A DNA stretch of 32,418 bases from the IMG/VR virus record IMGVR_UViG_3300028033_000047, positions 1 through 32,418 of that record. One strand, 5' to 3'. The notes under the pieces were generated by a model. That model saw only the letters and a list, made by a program, of their open reading frames with translations, did no database searches and was not told where the DNA came from. A program made the translations under genes and the position numbers. This DNA is from a virus. Below are positions 5,924 to 12,748 of the stretch, piece by piece; position 1 is the stretch's first letter, and each line of letters starts with the position of its first letter.

Positions 5924-6127
5924 ATGTTGTATCGAGTTTATTCGCCAATGTTTGAGCAAGAACTTATCGTGGAAGCAAAGAACGCAACGCAGGCAAAAAG
6001 GAAGGCATGTCGGTTATGGGGAGTTAGTCCAAACGATGAATGGCACGGCATATCCACGATGAGTGCAAGACGACTTACGGAAGAGGAGACACGAGAAGAA
6101 TTAAGAAAGTGGGGGATTGAGGCATGA
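5924..6127 (+). CDS. Small phage protein, function unknown
   Basis: A 67-residue protein: a beta-rich N-terminus (YRVYSPMFEQELIVEAKNAT), then AKRKACRLWGVSP and a charged C-terminal helix (TEEETREELRKWGIEA). The pattern resembles small phage proteins that follow early regulators, but I cannot name a family. The ATG is chosen because AGGGGGAGCG precedes it; upstream in-frame codons overlap a hairpin. Its stop overlaps the next start (ATGA), so the two are translationally coupled. Confidence 0.6.
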   Translation: MLYRVYSPMFEQELIVEAKNATQAKRKACRLWGVSPNDEWHGISTMSARRLTEEETREELRKWGIEA

Positions 6128-6336
6128 AGCATGTTGTTATTATCGACCCGTGGGAAGCAGAATTCTACAAAAAAATAGAAGAGGGTTTAAGATTTAGTGT
6201 TTTCGGCCCCGATTTTAATTCCAAAACAGGCAAATATACTGTCAAAGTCAACAAGTATCAAATAGAGCATCTTATCAAGAGCTGTGGAGCTTTTGCGGAC
6301 TTAGAGGCAAATGAAATAGAAATAGTTTGGTTTTAG
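6124..6336 (+). CDS. Small hypothetical early protein
   Basis: A 70-residue acidic protein starting MKHVVIIDPWEAEFYKKIEE, with a central SKTGKYTVKVNKYQIEHLIK segment and the ending NEIEIVWF. It looks like a compact alpha/beta fold. Coupled by ATGA overlap to the preceding gene and 13 bases ahead of the next, it belongs to a run of four small genes leading into the annealing-protein candidate. No family recognised. Confidence 0.6.
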   Translation: MKHVVIIDPWEAEFYKKIEEGLRFSVFGPDFNSKTGKYTVKVNKYQIEHLIKSCGAFADLEANEIEIVWF

Positions 6337-6349
6337 AGGGGGATTGAGG

Positions 6350-6556
6350 ATGCGAATAATCGAATGCGGATATTGTGGATTTAAGGGGCTGGAAGAAGTA
6401 TTTAAGTACGGAAAAGGCAGAGAATATGGGCAGCATCCGGAGCATCGGTACTGTCCATGCTGTGGCCAGTCAATAGATTGGTTTGGACACAAAATACTAT
6501 GGATTGGAGGGTCCTATGATGGATCAGGAATTAAAGATAGTGCACTTGTACGATAA
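6350..6556 (+). CDS. Small zinc-ribbon protein
   Basis: A 68-residue protein with two Cys pairs: ECGYCGFKG (C-x-x-C near residues 6-9) and RYCPCCGQSIDWFG (C-P-C-C near 35-38), the spacing of a zinc ribbon. Such proteins are common in phage early operons with no assigned role. A TTG six bases upstream overlaps the AGAGGGGG ribosome site, so the ATG is used. It overlaps the next gene by 41 bases in another frame. Confidence 0.6.
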   Translation: MRIIECGYCGFKGLEEVFKYGKGREYGQHPEHRYCPCCGQSIDWFGHKILWIGGSYDGSGIKDSALVR

Positions 6557-6707
6557 GCAACCCGCTGAAATCAGTATAAAACTTGAGAAAAACAGCAAGG
6601 GTTACAACTGGGAAATTTCTTACAGAGGAGAAGACGCAGACGAGGTTCTTGCAAAAATACGAGAAGTCAATCAGAAATTGATGGCCGAGTATGGAGGTGG
6701 ACAGTAA
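6516..6707 (+). CDS. Small hypothetical early protein
   Basis: A 63-residue acidic protein (MMDQELKIVHLYDKQPAEIS...) with a beta-rich first half and a helical end, EVLAKIREVNQKLMAEY. GGAGGGTCCT precedes the first of two adjacent ATGs. Its TAATG stop-start overlap with the next gene implies tight co-expression with the annealing-protein candidate, so a helper role in recombination is conceivable, but nothing in the sequence proves it. Confidence 0.6.
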   Translation: MMDQELKIVHLYDKQPAEISIKLEKNSKGYNWEISYRGEDADEVLAKIREVNQKLMAEYGGGQ

Positions 6708-7429
6708 TGGCGACGATTCAACCTGTTGAGGTTAATGCAATTTCCATCATAGATGCTGTAAATTTACAGGCTATACAACAAACCATGCAAAAAATAGCTT
6801 CTTTTCAAGCAATTGTACAAAAGACACTCAAACCCAATCATGACTATGGGATTATTCCCGGCACTGGAGATAAACCCACATTATTGAAACCTGGCGCAGA
6901 GAAAATACTAATGCTGTTCGGCCTAACAAGCGAATTTGAAGAAATAGAACGAGTACAGGATTATGAAAACGGCTTCTTTGCCTTCACTATAAAGTGTATC
7001 TTAAGCAAAAATGGGCAAAAAGTCACTGAAGGTGTTGGGCATGCCAATACAAGAGAAAAGAAATACGTCAAGCAGGACCCATATAGCATAGCAAATACCA
7101 TTCTAAAGATGGCAAAAAAGAGAGCGTTAATAGATGCTACTTTAACTGTTGCAGCTCTTTCTGAAATCTTTACGCAAGATTTAGAGGACGATATAGAGGG
7201 CACACCTATTGAACAAAGCATTCAGCAGAACAGGCAATATACAGACCAATCTGGAACCATAACAACTGCACAAGCAAAGAGAATGTTTGCAATTGCAAAC
7301 GGCAACGAACAGCTTGTACGTGAAGTAATGGCTAAATATGGATACGAACACAGCAGGGATATACGCAAGATTGACTACGATAAGATTTGTGCGGAAATTG
7401 AAGAAAAAACGAAAGAGGCGGCATCCTAG
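6707..7429 (+). CDS. Candidate phage single-strand annealing or recombination protein
   Basis: A 240-residue protein of a type common in siphophage early regions. Recognisable segments are LKPNHDYGIIPGTGDKPTLL then KPGAEKILMLFGL (residues 42-74), a mid region PYSIANTILKMAKKRALIDA (about 125-144) that recalls the Ala/Arg-rich helix of Rad52/Erf-like annealing proteins, and a C-terminal ITTAQAKRMFAIANG helix pair ending KYGYEHSRDIRKIDYDKIC, like the C-terminal domain of several annealing proteins. I infer a role in recombination. No Erf, RecT or Red-beta signature is certain. It is followed by tRNA-Gln. Confidence 0.5.
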   Translation: MATIQPVEVNAISIIDAVNLQAIQQTMQKIASFQAIVQKTLKPNHDYGIIPGTGDKPTLLKPGAEKILMLFGLTSEFEEIERVQDYENGFFAFTIKCILSKNGQKVTEGVGHANTREKKYVKQDPYSIANTILKMAKKRALIDATLTVAALSEIFTQDLEDDIEGTPIEQSIQQNRQYTDQSGTITTAQAKRMFAIANGNEQLVREVMAKYGYEHSRDIRKIDYDKICAEIEEKTKEAAS

Positions 7430-7434
7430 CCGCC
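7417..7434 (+). other. GC-rich hairpin at gene end before tRNA-Gln
   Basis: GGCGGC (7417-7422) and GCCGCC (7429-7434) pair perfectly around ATCCTA, spanning the stop codon. Lying six bases before the tRNA, it may guide separation of mRNA from tRNA or protect the mRNA 3' end. No T tract follows. Confidence 0.4.
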
Positions 7435-7440
7435 GTATGC

Positions 7441-7515
7441 ACGGGAGTAGTCTAGCTGGTAGGACACGAGACTTTGGCTCTCGGAGTGCAGGTTCGAGTC
7501 CTGCCTCCCGTGCCA
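7441..7515 (+). tRNA. Phage-encoded tRNA-Gln (anticodon TTG)
   Basis: The cloverleaf is complete: acceptor ACGGGAG with CTCCCGT, D stem GTCT with GGAC, anticodon stem CGAGA with TCTCG around CTTTGGC (anticodon TTG, reading CAA), T stem GCAGG with CCTGC around TTCGAGT, discriminator G and encoded CCA. It is co-directional and apparently co-transcribed with the early operon, between the annealing-protein candidate and a zinc-finger gene. G73 is normal for tRNA-Gln. Confidence 0.92.
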
Positions 7516-7537
7516 AATTGGGAAGGAGGGGGAATAA

Positions 7538-7816
7538 ATGGCACATGCCGATTATCATTGCTGTGCAATTTGTGATTGTAAATTAGACTATGCTGGGTTT
7601 GATGCTACTACAAAAGAAAGGATTTGCGAAGATTGCCTTTTGAAACTGCAAGAAATGAATTTGCCGATAGTAACAGTTTGGCAGCTAGTAGAGTGGATAA
7701 AGAAGGAAGAAGCAGAAACTTTAAAAGCAAAATTAAAAGAATTGGGTTTTCAGTTTTGTCTTTACGGAAATGACGTAGATGATGCTGTAAGAGAAAGAGG
7801 AATCAATTTGGATTGA
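7538..7816 (+). CDS. Small zinc-finger protein
   Basis: A 92-residue protein beginning MAHADYHCCAICDCKLDYAG. CAICDCK and ERICEDCLLK supply four cysteines in a C-x2-C...C-x2-C finger over residues 8-35, and the second half is helical (TVWQLVEWIKKEEAETLKAK). GGAAGGAGGGGG lies before the ATG. It sits right after tRNA-Gln in the early operon. The DNA- or protein-binding partner cannot be inferred. Confidence 0.65.
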   Translation: MAHADYHCCAICDCKLDYAGFDATTKERICEDCLLKLQEMNLPIVTVWQLVEWIKKEEAETLKAKLKELGFQFCLYGNDVDDAVRERGINLD

Positions 7817-7830
7817 AGGAGGCAATTGGG

Positions 7831-8160
7831 ATGCGCATACAATTATGGGAGCCGCCCAGGCGGCGGCTCCGTGTCAAAAACAAGACGAGATTCGTGTTGT
7901 TTATCACTCTTCTAATTATAACCATACTAGCAATTTTTATACCGAAGGAAAGCCGCAGCAACATAGAGTACAAACCGTACCGAGTAGGATACGGCGATAC
8001 ATACTGGCACATTGCAAGGGAGCTCCAGGAGGCGGGATACAGACCGCGAGCCGATATCCGAGAGATAGTGCACGAATTAGTAGAGCTGTCAGGAATAAAG
8101 GCACACGAGCTTAAAGAGGGAGACATTATCTTAGTCCCAGACTTGGAAGAATTGAAATGA
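7831..8160 (+). CDS. Membrane-anchored LysM protein, YneA-like
   Basis: The 109-residue protein has a basic N-terminus (RRRLRVKNKTR), one membrane span (RFVLFITLLIITILAIFI, about 25-42) and a C-terminal LysM-like domain: VGYGDTYWHIARELQEAG ... DIREIVHELVELSGI ... LKEGDIILVPDLEE. Length and layout match YneA, the SOS-induced cell-division suppressor of Bacillus. A phage copy in the early region could hold host division during lytic growth; that role is inferred. AAGGAGG lies before the ATG at 7831. The start of the gene contains a nine-base-pair GC hairpin (7848-7870) that may affect translation. Confidence 0.65.
   Translation: MRIQLWEPPRRRLRVKNKTRFVLFITLLIITILAIFIPKESRSNIEYKPYRVGYGDTYWHIARELQEAGYRPRADIREIVHELVELSGIKAHELKEGDIILVPDLEELK
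7848..7870 (+). other. Nine-base-pair GC hairpin inside the YneA-like gene
   Basis: GGAGCCGCC (7848-7856) pairs with GGCGGCTCC (7862-7870) around CAGGC, starting 17 bases after the start codon. It encodes the EPPRRRL segment. Such a stable stem close to the start would slow ribosomes at moderate temperature. Confidence 0.5.
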
Positions 8161-8181
8161 GCGCAAAGGCGGTGCAAATGT

Positions 8182-9060
8182 ATGAACTATATAAAGGAAA
8201 TCGAGGCCTTCGAAGATTGGTTGGAGATTAACCACTTGCCGACAACAGCGCAGTTGTTATGGTACAAACTTTTTGTACTATGCAACAGGGCTGGTTGGGC
8301 CGAGTGGTTGTCCGTGACCAATCAGGCTTTGATGGCCAAAATCGGGGCCTCATCAGAAAAAACGCTAATCGAAGCAAGAAACAGACTAAAACAGGCAGGG
8401 CTAATTGATTTTAAGCCGGGGAAGAAAGGACAGCCGACAAAGTACAAACTTTTTTCAGTGGAAGAAATACTTCAAAAAATACACTGTAAAAAATACAGTG
8501 TAAATAATGAAGTGTTTAGTGCAGTGCAAGATACAGTATATCCTACAGTAAAAACTACAGTAAAAAGTGCAGACATATATAAACATAAACAAGAAACTAA
8601 AACAAATATTAATAATAATTCTATCTCTAACGAGATAGTGTCGGCTGATGCCGACTCACCCTCGTCAAACCTACATCAACAACAAAAAGAGAAGATCCCA
8701 TATCAGCGTATCGTTGAGATGTACAACAGCATCTGTGTTTCACTGCCTAAAGTAGAACAAATCACCGAAAAACGGCGAAGACATATTCGGGTGGCGTGGA
8801 AGAACTTCAAGGGTGATTTGACAAAATTTGAAGAGGTGTTCCGCCGTGCAGAAGAAAGCGACTTTCTGACGGGGCGGAACGGCAGATGGACCGGCTGCAA
8901 TTTCGACTGGCTGGTCACCTACAATAACATGGTCAAAGTGCTGGAAGGTACCTACAGCAATAAAGCTATGGGGGGATATTCTGATGGGCGAAATTCTCAA
9001 CATAGGCGAAGTGATGAGAAAAATGCATCAACCGGCACCTACGACAAATTCTACGAATAA
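8182..9060 (+). CDS. Replication initiator, replisome-organiser type
   Basis: The 292-residue protein starts with a winged-helix domain (about 1-95): TAQLLWYKLFVLCNRAGWAE, then WLSVTNQALMAKIGASSEKT, characteristic of phage replisome organisers. A low-complexity linker (about 96-170) follows, then a DnaD-like C-terminal domain with YNNMVKVLEG near 247-256. It would bind the origin and recruit the helicase through the DnaC-type loader encoded next. The linker DNA holds repeats that look like the origin. AGGCGGTG precedes the ATG. Its last 77 bases overlap the loader gene in another frame. Confidence 0.8.
   Translation: MNYIKEIEAFEDWLEINHLPTTAQLLWYKLFVLCNRAGWAEWLSVTNQALMAKIGASSEKTLIEARNRLKQAGLIDFKPGKKGQPTKYKLFSVEEILQKIHCKKYSVNNEVFSAVQDTVYPTVKTTVKSADIYKHKQETKTNINNNSISNEIVSADADSPSSNLHQQQKEKIPYQRIVEMYNSICVSLPKVEQITEKRRRHIRVAWKNFKGDLTKFEEVFRRAEESDFLTGRNGRWTGCNFDWLVTYNNMVKVLEGTYSNKAMGGYSDGRNSQHRRSDEKNASTGTYDKFYE
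8480..8655. other. Candidate phage replication origin
   Basis: Within the initiator gene lie an inverted pair TACACTGTA (8480-8488) and TACAGTGTA (8494-8502), and three 12-base iterons beginning TACAGT at 8532, 8544 and 8556. Next comes an A/T-rich tract (8571-8620), suited to unwinding, and two perfect hairpins: CTATCTC-TAAC-GAGATAG (8621-8638) and GTCGGC-TGAT-GCCGAC (8640-8655). Iterons inside the initiator gene, beside an AT-rich stretch, parallel lambda ori within gene O. Confidence 0.65.
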
Positions 9061-9874
9061 CGAAGATGATTGCGGGCTTGTGGACGATCCAAGATATGAG
9101 CCCGAACCCTGTCCTTATTGTGGGCGAATGCTAAAGTACAAGGCGTACTCTTTGTTCGGAAAATTATTTGGTACTCATCTTGAAAGATGTAATTGCCCTG
9201 GCGCAGTGGCGGAGCGGGAAAGACTTTATCAGGAGCAGCTCAAAAAACAGCAAGAAGAAGAGTTGCGTCGAAAGATGGAAAGAATAGAGCGGCTTTTTCA
9301 ACAGAGTAGGCTTGGGAAAAGGTTCAGGGATCGGGTATTTGAAACGTTTGAAATCAGGGACTACAACAAGAAGGCTTTCGAAATAGCCTTAGACTATGCG
9401 AAAAACTTTGACATGTACAAAGAGAAGGGAGAAGGCCTCTTTATCACAGGCGGCTATGGTGTGGGCAAAACCCACTTGGCTGCGGCAATAACAAACTATT
9501 TGATACGGAGCAAGATGGCCACAGTTATCTTTGGTAATGTGACGATACTTCTGGGCCGGTTGCGGTCAGCATACAGCGATGACAGCGAGTATGAGGAAAC
9601 ACAGATCTTAAAAGAACTGTATGATGTGGATCTACTGGTGATAGATGATCTCGGCAAAGAAAAACCAACGCCATGGGTGGAAGAAAAACTGTATAACGTT
9701 ATAAACGAACGATATGAGAATTACCGACCCATAATAGTCACCAGCAACCTAGAGCTTGAAGAAATTGAGCGGCGGCTGGAGACATGCGGTGGCGCAATAG
9801 TATCCAGGATTATAGAGATGTGCCGTGGCGTGAAGATTGTAGGGCCTGACTACAGAAAAGAGAGGATAAAGTAA
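8984..9874 (+). CDS. DnaC-type helicase loader
   Basis: A 296-residue AAA+ ATPase. An N-terminal zinc-binding segment (PCPYCGRML and RCNCPGA, about 42-73) precedes a charged coiled coil and the ATPase core: Walker A GGYGVGKTHLAAA near 157, Walker B LLVIDDLGKEKP near 217, sensor I IIVTSNLELEEI and an Arg-rich SRIIEMCRGVKI end, as in DnaC/DnaI/IstB proteins. It would load the replicative helicase at the phage origin with the upstream initiator. GGGGG lies eight bases before the ATG. Later in-frame ATGs at 9014 and 9023 are possible starts. Confidence 0.88.
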   Translation: MGEILNIGEVMRKMHQPAPTTNSTNNEDDCGLVDDPRYEPEPCPYCGRMLKYKAYSLFGKLFGTHLERCNCPGAVAERERLYQEQLKKQQEEELRRKMERIERLFQQSRLGKRFRDRVFETFEIRDYNKKAFEIALDYAKNFDMYKEKGEGLFITGGYGVGKTHLAAAITNYLIRSKMATVIFGNVTILLGRLRSAYSDDSEYEETQILKELYDVDLLVIDDLGKEKPTPWVEEKLYNVINERYENYRPIIVTSNLELEEIERRLETCGGAIVSRIIEMCRGVKIVGPDYRKERIK

Positions 9875-9903
9875 AAAGAACGATAAAAAGGGGAGGACCT
9901 AAG

Positions 9904-10146
9904 ATGTTGTGGTTTCTGCTGGGTTTAGTAGCGGGTGGTGTGTTGGGAATGATGTTGTTGGCTATTACAGCTAAAGAAGCAGATGAGAGCTTTGTAATAC
10001 CAAAAGAGCAAGCCCAAACCGGCGAATGTTTTTGGACCGGCGAATGTTTTTGGTGCGAAGCAGGGGAATGTATGCTGGAAACCAGTAATGATGCGTATGT
10101 CTGCCCGGTTTGTGGGTGGCGATATAGGAGGAAGAGCGATGAATAA
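9904..10146 (+). CDS. Membrane-anchored Cys-rich small protein
   Basis: The 80-residue protein begins with a membrane segment or uncleaved signal (MLWFLLGLVAGGVLGMMLLA), then a linker, TGECFWTGECFWCEAGEC and DAYVCPVCGWRYRR. The five-plus cysteines suggest a zinc ribbon. TGECFW is doubled because of an exact 18-base tandem duplication at 10018-10053. GGGGAGG lies before the ATG. It overlaps the RusA gene by eight bases. No family recognised. Confidence 0.6.
   Translation: MLWFLLGLVAGGVLGMMLLAITAKEADESFVIPKEQAQTGECFWTGECFWCEAGECMLETSNDAYVCPVCGWRYRRKSDE
10018..10053 (+). repeat. Exact 18-base tandem duplication
   Basis: ACCGGCGAATGTTTTTGG occurs twice in direct succession (10018-10035, 10036-10053), adding TGECFW in frame. 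Perfect identity suggests a recent slippage event. Confidence 0.9.
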
Positions 10147-10573
10147 ATACATACAAAAACCTGGGAGCAAAAACATATATACACCAGCCAGAGAACCCAT
10201 CAAGATCATTATCCCGGGACGGCCAGTGCCAAAGGAACGCCCACGACTTACTGTCGACGGCAGGAAGAAGTATATATACACACCACGAGAAACATCAAAA
10301 TTTGAGAAACAGGTTGCCTTAGCCGCATTGGCGGCAGCGAATGGACGGATACTTCTAGGGGATCTGTCGATATGCATAAAGCTTTATTTTGCAAATAAAC
10401 GTTATGGCGATTTGGACAACTACGCAAAAAGCATATTGGACGGCCTACAGGGGACATTGTTTGAAAATGATAAGCAGGTTTCAAAGCTGCATATAGAGAG
10501 GTACATAGATAAGAACGAACGGGCAGAGGTAATTGTGGAGGAGGTGGATGCAGATGCAGCAGCAGGAAACTAA
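10139..10573 (+). CDS. rusA: RusA-family Holliday-junction resolvase
   Basis: The 144-residue protein has the RusA pattern: an N-terminal strand IIIPGRPVPKERPR (about 22-35) and the catalytic block GDLDNYAKSILDGLQGTLFE (about 99-118) then NDKQV, with the Asp residues and Lys expected in the active site. RusA resolves four-way junctions formed in phage recombination and replication and would clear branched DNA before packaging. ATG 10139 has AGGAGG seven bases before it. It overlaps the genes on either side, so it is part of a tight operon. Confidence 0.9.
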   Translation: MNKYIQKPGSKNIYTPAREPIKIIIPGRPVPKERPRLTVDGRKKYIYTPRETSKFEKQVALAALAAANGRILLGDLSICIKLYFANKRYGDLDNYAKSILDGLQGTLFENDKQVSKLHIERYIDKNERAEVIVEEVDADAAAGN

Positions 10574-10712
10574 AAAGCCGCAAAAACTGCACGAGAAGGA
10601 ACTCAAACTGCTGGAATTCATCCGGCGGCTTGGGTACGGGGAAATACTTATAAAAGTGCAGGATGGACTGCCGGTGATGATTGAGAAAGCTACGGAGAAG
10701 GTGAAATTATGA
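10548..10712 (+). CDS. DUF2292-like small protein
   Basis: The 54-residue frame begins MQMQQQETKKPQKLHEKELK and continues LLEFIRRLGYGEILIKVQDG then LPVMIEKATEKVKL. The YG-e-i-ikvqdG-pv-iek-t-kikl pattern is that of DUF2292 small proteins, found in many Firmicutes and phages, with no known function. GGAGGAGGTGG precedes the ATG, which lies inside the 3' end of rusA. Its TGA overlaps the next gene's ATG. Confidence 0.7.
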   Translation: MQMQQQETKKPQKLHEKELKLLEFIRRLGYGEILIKVQDGLPVMIEKATEKVKL

Positions 10713-10894
10713 TTAAAGTTATAATTTATATGAGAAGCGGGAATAAGATAGAGTTTGATTGCAAAGAAATTACAGTAAAAAGAAATGGATTTGGGCAAAT
10801 AAGAGAGATTGAAATCGAATGGAGAGGAAAAAGAAAAAAGGAAATAATGTATATTGATTTAAATCAAATAGAGGGAATTATTGTTAATAAATAG
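10709..10894 (+). CDS. Small basic hypothetical protein
   Basis: The 61-residue protein (MIKVIIYMRSGNKIEFDCKE... ending IDLNQIEGIIVNK) reads as a run of short beta strands, a compact single-domain fold often seen at the end of phage early operons. It is coupled by ATGA to the DUF2292-like gene. Its codons are visibly richer in A+T than those of rusA. It is the last gene before a terminator. No role can be inferred. Confidence 0.6.
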   Translation: MIKVIIYMRSGNKIEFDCKEITVKRNGFGQIREIEIEWRGKRKKEIMYIDLNQIEGIIVNK

Positions 10895-10941
10895 CTTAAT
10901 CTTTGCATCACATAATAAAGTAACTGCTGACCGGAAAACCG

Positions 10942-10973
10942 GAGGCACTTCGAGAAATCGGGGTGCCTCTTTT
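10942..10973 (+). terminator. Early-operon terminator
   Basis: GAGGCACTTCGA (10942-10953) pairs over 12 positions, two by G-U wobble, with TCGGGGTGCCTC (10958-10969) around a GAAA tetraloop, then TTTT. A smaller hairpin CCGG-AAAA-CCGG lies just upstream. It separates the early operon from the late-control genes. Confidence 0.85.
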
Positions 10974-10993
10974 ACATTGTGGGAGGGATGAGA

Positions 10994-11278
10994 GTGAAAT
11001 ACACACGGATACAGAGGGATAATACAAAGTCTTTTATCACAGTTGGTGAGTATGTCTTTGAGACGGATCCCGAAACGTTTGCTTTATTGCGCACAACGTA
11101 TCTAGGCATAAGCGGATTTGTGCAAGAAGGGCAAAAACTAATAAAAGCTTTTACAGCTTTTTGCCAGAAAATTCAGGATATTTCCGATGAGTTTATAGAG
11201 AAGCTTATGCAGGAGCCTCCTAGGCCGGGCCGGGGTGGATTGCTGCCCGGGGAAAGGGAGGATGTACTGTATGACTAA
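10994..11278 (+). CDS. Hypothetical protein before the late regulator
   Basis: A 94-residue protein: FITVGEYVFETDPETFALLR, a helical middle (GQKLIKAFTAFCQKIQDISD) and a Pro/Gly-rich tail (PPRPGRGGLLPGERED). GTG 10994 is preferred over ATG 10988 because GGGAGG lies seven bases before the GTG but abuts the ATG. It overlaps the regulator gene by eight bases. Proteins of this size and position occur in clostridial siphophages without assigned function. Confidence 0.6.
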   Translation: MKYTRIQRDNTKSFITVGEYVFETDPETFALLRTTYLGISGFVQEGQKLIKAFTAFCQKIQDISDEFIEKLMQEPPRPGRGGLLPGEREDVLYD

Positions 11279-11684
11279 AAAGAAGCTAAAGCAAGTAAAG
11301 TATCTCAAAAACGAAATAAAAATGCTAAAAGAGCAGATAGAGAACATGGAATACAACATAGTAACGGATTCAGTAAGAGGATCCAGCCCTTATTTCCCCT
11401 ATATTGAGCAAAGGTTCAAAATTGAGGGTATAGATTACAAGGACTACGATAGAAGGCTTAAGAGACTAAAAAAGCAGCTGAAGAGGAGAATAGAGGAATT
11501 AATGGATTTGGTCGAAGAAATAAATGGGTTCATAGAGGGGATAGATGATAGTTTAATAAGGCAAGCCATTTTGCTCAAATACGTCAACGGACTGAGTTGG
11601 GAAGAAGTAGCAGCATGCGTAGGAGGAGGGAACACGGCGGAAGGACTACGAAAAAGGGTGCAAAGATTTTTAAAAGAAAAATAA
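11271..11684 (+). CDS. ArpU/RinA-like late transcription regulator
   Basis: A 137-residue, mostly helical protein: a coiled-coil N-terminal half (KKLKQVKYLKNEIKMLKEQI) and a C-terminal sigma-region-4-like helix-turn-helix (LIRQAILLKYVNGLSWEEVA then GNTAEGLRKRVQRFLK). This layout is found in phage late-gene activators and DUF1492-like proteins encoded just before the terminase. It probably activates late transcription, and paired TGTCC repeats lie within 20 bases of its stop. The ATG at 11271 has AGGGAGG nine bases upstream. Confidence 0.7.
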   Translation: MTKKKLKQVKYLKNEIKMLKEQIENMEYNIVTDSVRGSSPYFPYIEQRFKIEGIDYKDYDRRLKRLKKQLKRRIEELMDLVEEINGFIEGIDDSLIRQAILLKYVNGLSWEEVAACVGGGNTAEGLRKRVQRFLKEK

Positions 11685-11687
11685 AGT

Positions 11688-11721
11688 TGTCCCGATATGT
11701 CCGTTTTTTCTGTGATATGAT
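11688..11721 (+). promoter_or_regulatory. Candidate activated late promoter
   Basis: TGTCC occurs at 11688-11692 and 11698-11702, one helical turn apart, followed by T-rich DNA and a -10-like TATGAT at 11716-11721. No -35 consensus is present, as expected if an activator such as the adjacent ArpU-like protein recruits polymerase. Confidence 0.5.
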
Positions 11722-11751
11722 TTAAGATGAAAAATTGTATCGAGTATTCCA

Positions 11752-11822
11752 AGCAGCCTGGTTTGGGCTGCTATTGAAGTATATATGCTTCCTCTCCTCC
11801 AGCCCGGTTGCTCAGCCGGGCT
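11752..11822 (+). promoter_or_regulatory. Two leader hairpins after the late promoter
   Basis: AGCAGCC (11752-11758) pairs with GGCTGCT (11766-11772), and AGCCCGG (11801-11807) with CCGGGCT (11816-11822), followed by TTGTTG. They lie in the 180-base leader before the cargo gene. The second resembles a weak terminator or attenuator. Confidence 0.45.
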
Positions 11823-11902
11823 TTGTTGAAAAATATGGTGGTTTTAGTAGGATTTTCTTCCTTTCTTATAGAAAATTAATACGAGAAAGGAGGAAAGTAA
11901 TA

Positions 11903-12748
11903 ATGGGGGATAAGAAAGACGCTATAAAAAGTTTTCTTACAGAAAATGTCTTAGGAGTCATAATTGAATATGGTAAAGAAGCGGCTAAAGCTCGGATAAA
12001 AGATGTTGTTACTAATGACGCTGCGAAGTTAGCTGCAGCGGTTGGTATTGATATGGCAGGCTCAATAATACCGGGAATAGGGAGTGCTATTTCTGCATAT
12101 AGAACTCAAAGACAACTTAATAATTTAAATACTTTAGTATCAGAACTTAACAAGAAGGTTGAAGAGATTAAATTAAATTTTGAGAGACAGACAGAAGAAA
12201 ATAAAAAAACCTTGGACGCAATTTTTGAAATGGTTATTTATAAAGCGGTTAATACTAATCAAAGCGAAAAAATAAAGTATATGGTTAATGGATACGCAAA
12301 TCTGACAGCTATTCAAAATGTATCTTATGATATAAGCTATCTTTTTTATGATGTTTTAGATAGAATGACTATATTAGATATAGCTGTTTTGAAAGCTTCA
12401 TATCCTTTTTGGGGTACTGAAGAAAATAGGAAAAGCTTTGTAGATGTCTTGAATGAATTTGGCATAGATTATTATCAGTATGAAGCGGTAAGGGATAATC
12501 TTTATCGAATGGGGTTGCTAGAGAATCAATATGATGATGCTTTAGAAAAAGATCTAGATTTACTAGTTAAAAATGTTAATAATCTAAATGAAGTAGTTAT
12601 TTCAATACAAGAAAGTCTTGCAAATCCCAGGAAGAAAATGAAGAAGCTTAAAAATACAAAAGTTGAATTAAAAGCTAAAGATCGTTTAAAGATATCTAAA
12701 TTTGGCAGGGAATTTGTTGAATTTTTTATTAAAAATTATAACGATTAA
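11903..12748 (+). CDS. AT-rich cargo protein of unknown function
   Basis: The 281-residue protein has a Gly-rich hydrophobic segment near residues 50-65 (VGIDMAGSIIPGIGSAISAY), a coiled coil at about 73-110 (LNNLNTLVSELNKKVEEIKL), a helical middle and a C-terminal region (about 180-210) that may be a winged helix: FGIDYYQYEAVRDNLYRMGL. No catalytic motif is seen. It lies between the late regulator and the terminase, a common place for accessory genes, and its codons are much richer in A+T than the flanking phage genes. AAAGGAGG precedes ATG 11903. A defence or exclusion protein acting at the membrane is one idea. Confidence 0.7.
   Translation: MGDKKDAIKSFLTENVLGVIIEYGKEAAKARIKDVVTNDAAKLAAAVGIDMAGSIIPGIGSAISAYRTQRQLNNLNTLVSELNKKVEEIKLNFERQTEENKKTLDAIFEMVIYKAVNTNQSEKIKYMVNGYANLTAIQNVSYDISYLFYDVLDRMTILDIAVLKASYPFWGTEENRKSFVDVLNEFGIDYYQYEAVRDNLYRMGLLENQYDDALEKDLDLLVKNVNNLNEVVISIQESLANPRKKMKKLKNTKVELKAKDRLKISKFGREFVEFFIKNYND

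Noticed and set aside
7181-7558. Reverse-strand frame over tRNA-Gln
   Set aside because: The AREAGLEPAL-type peptide is the well-known antisense translation of a tRNA gene, not a protein.
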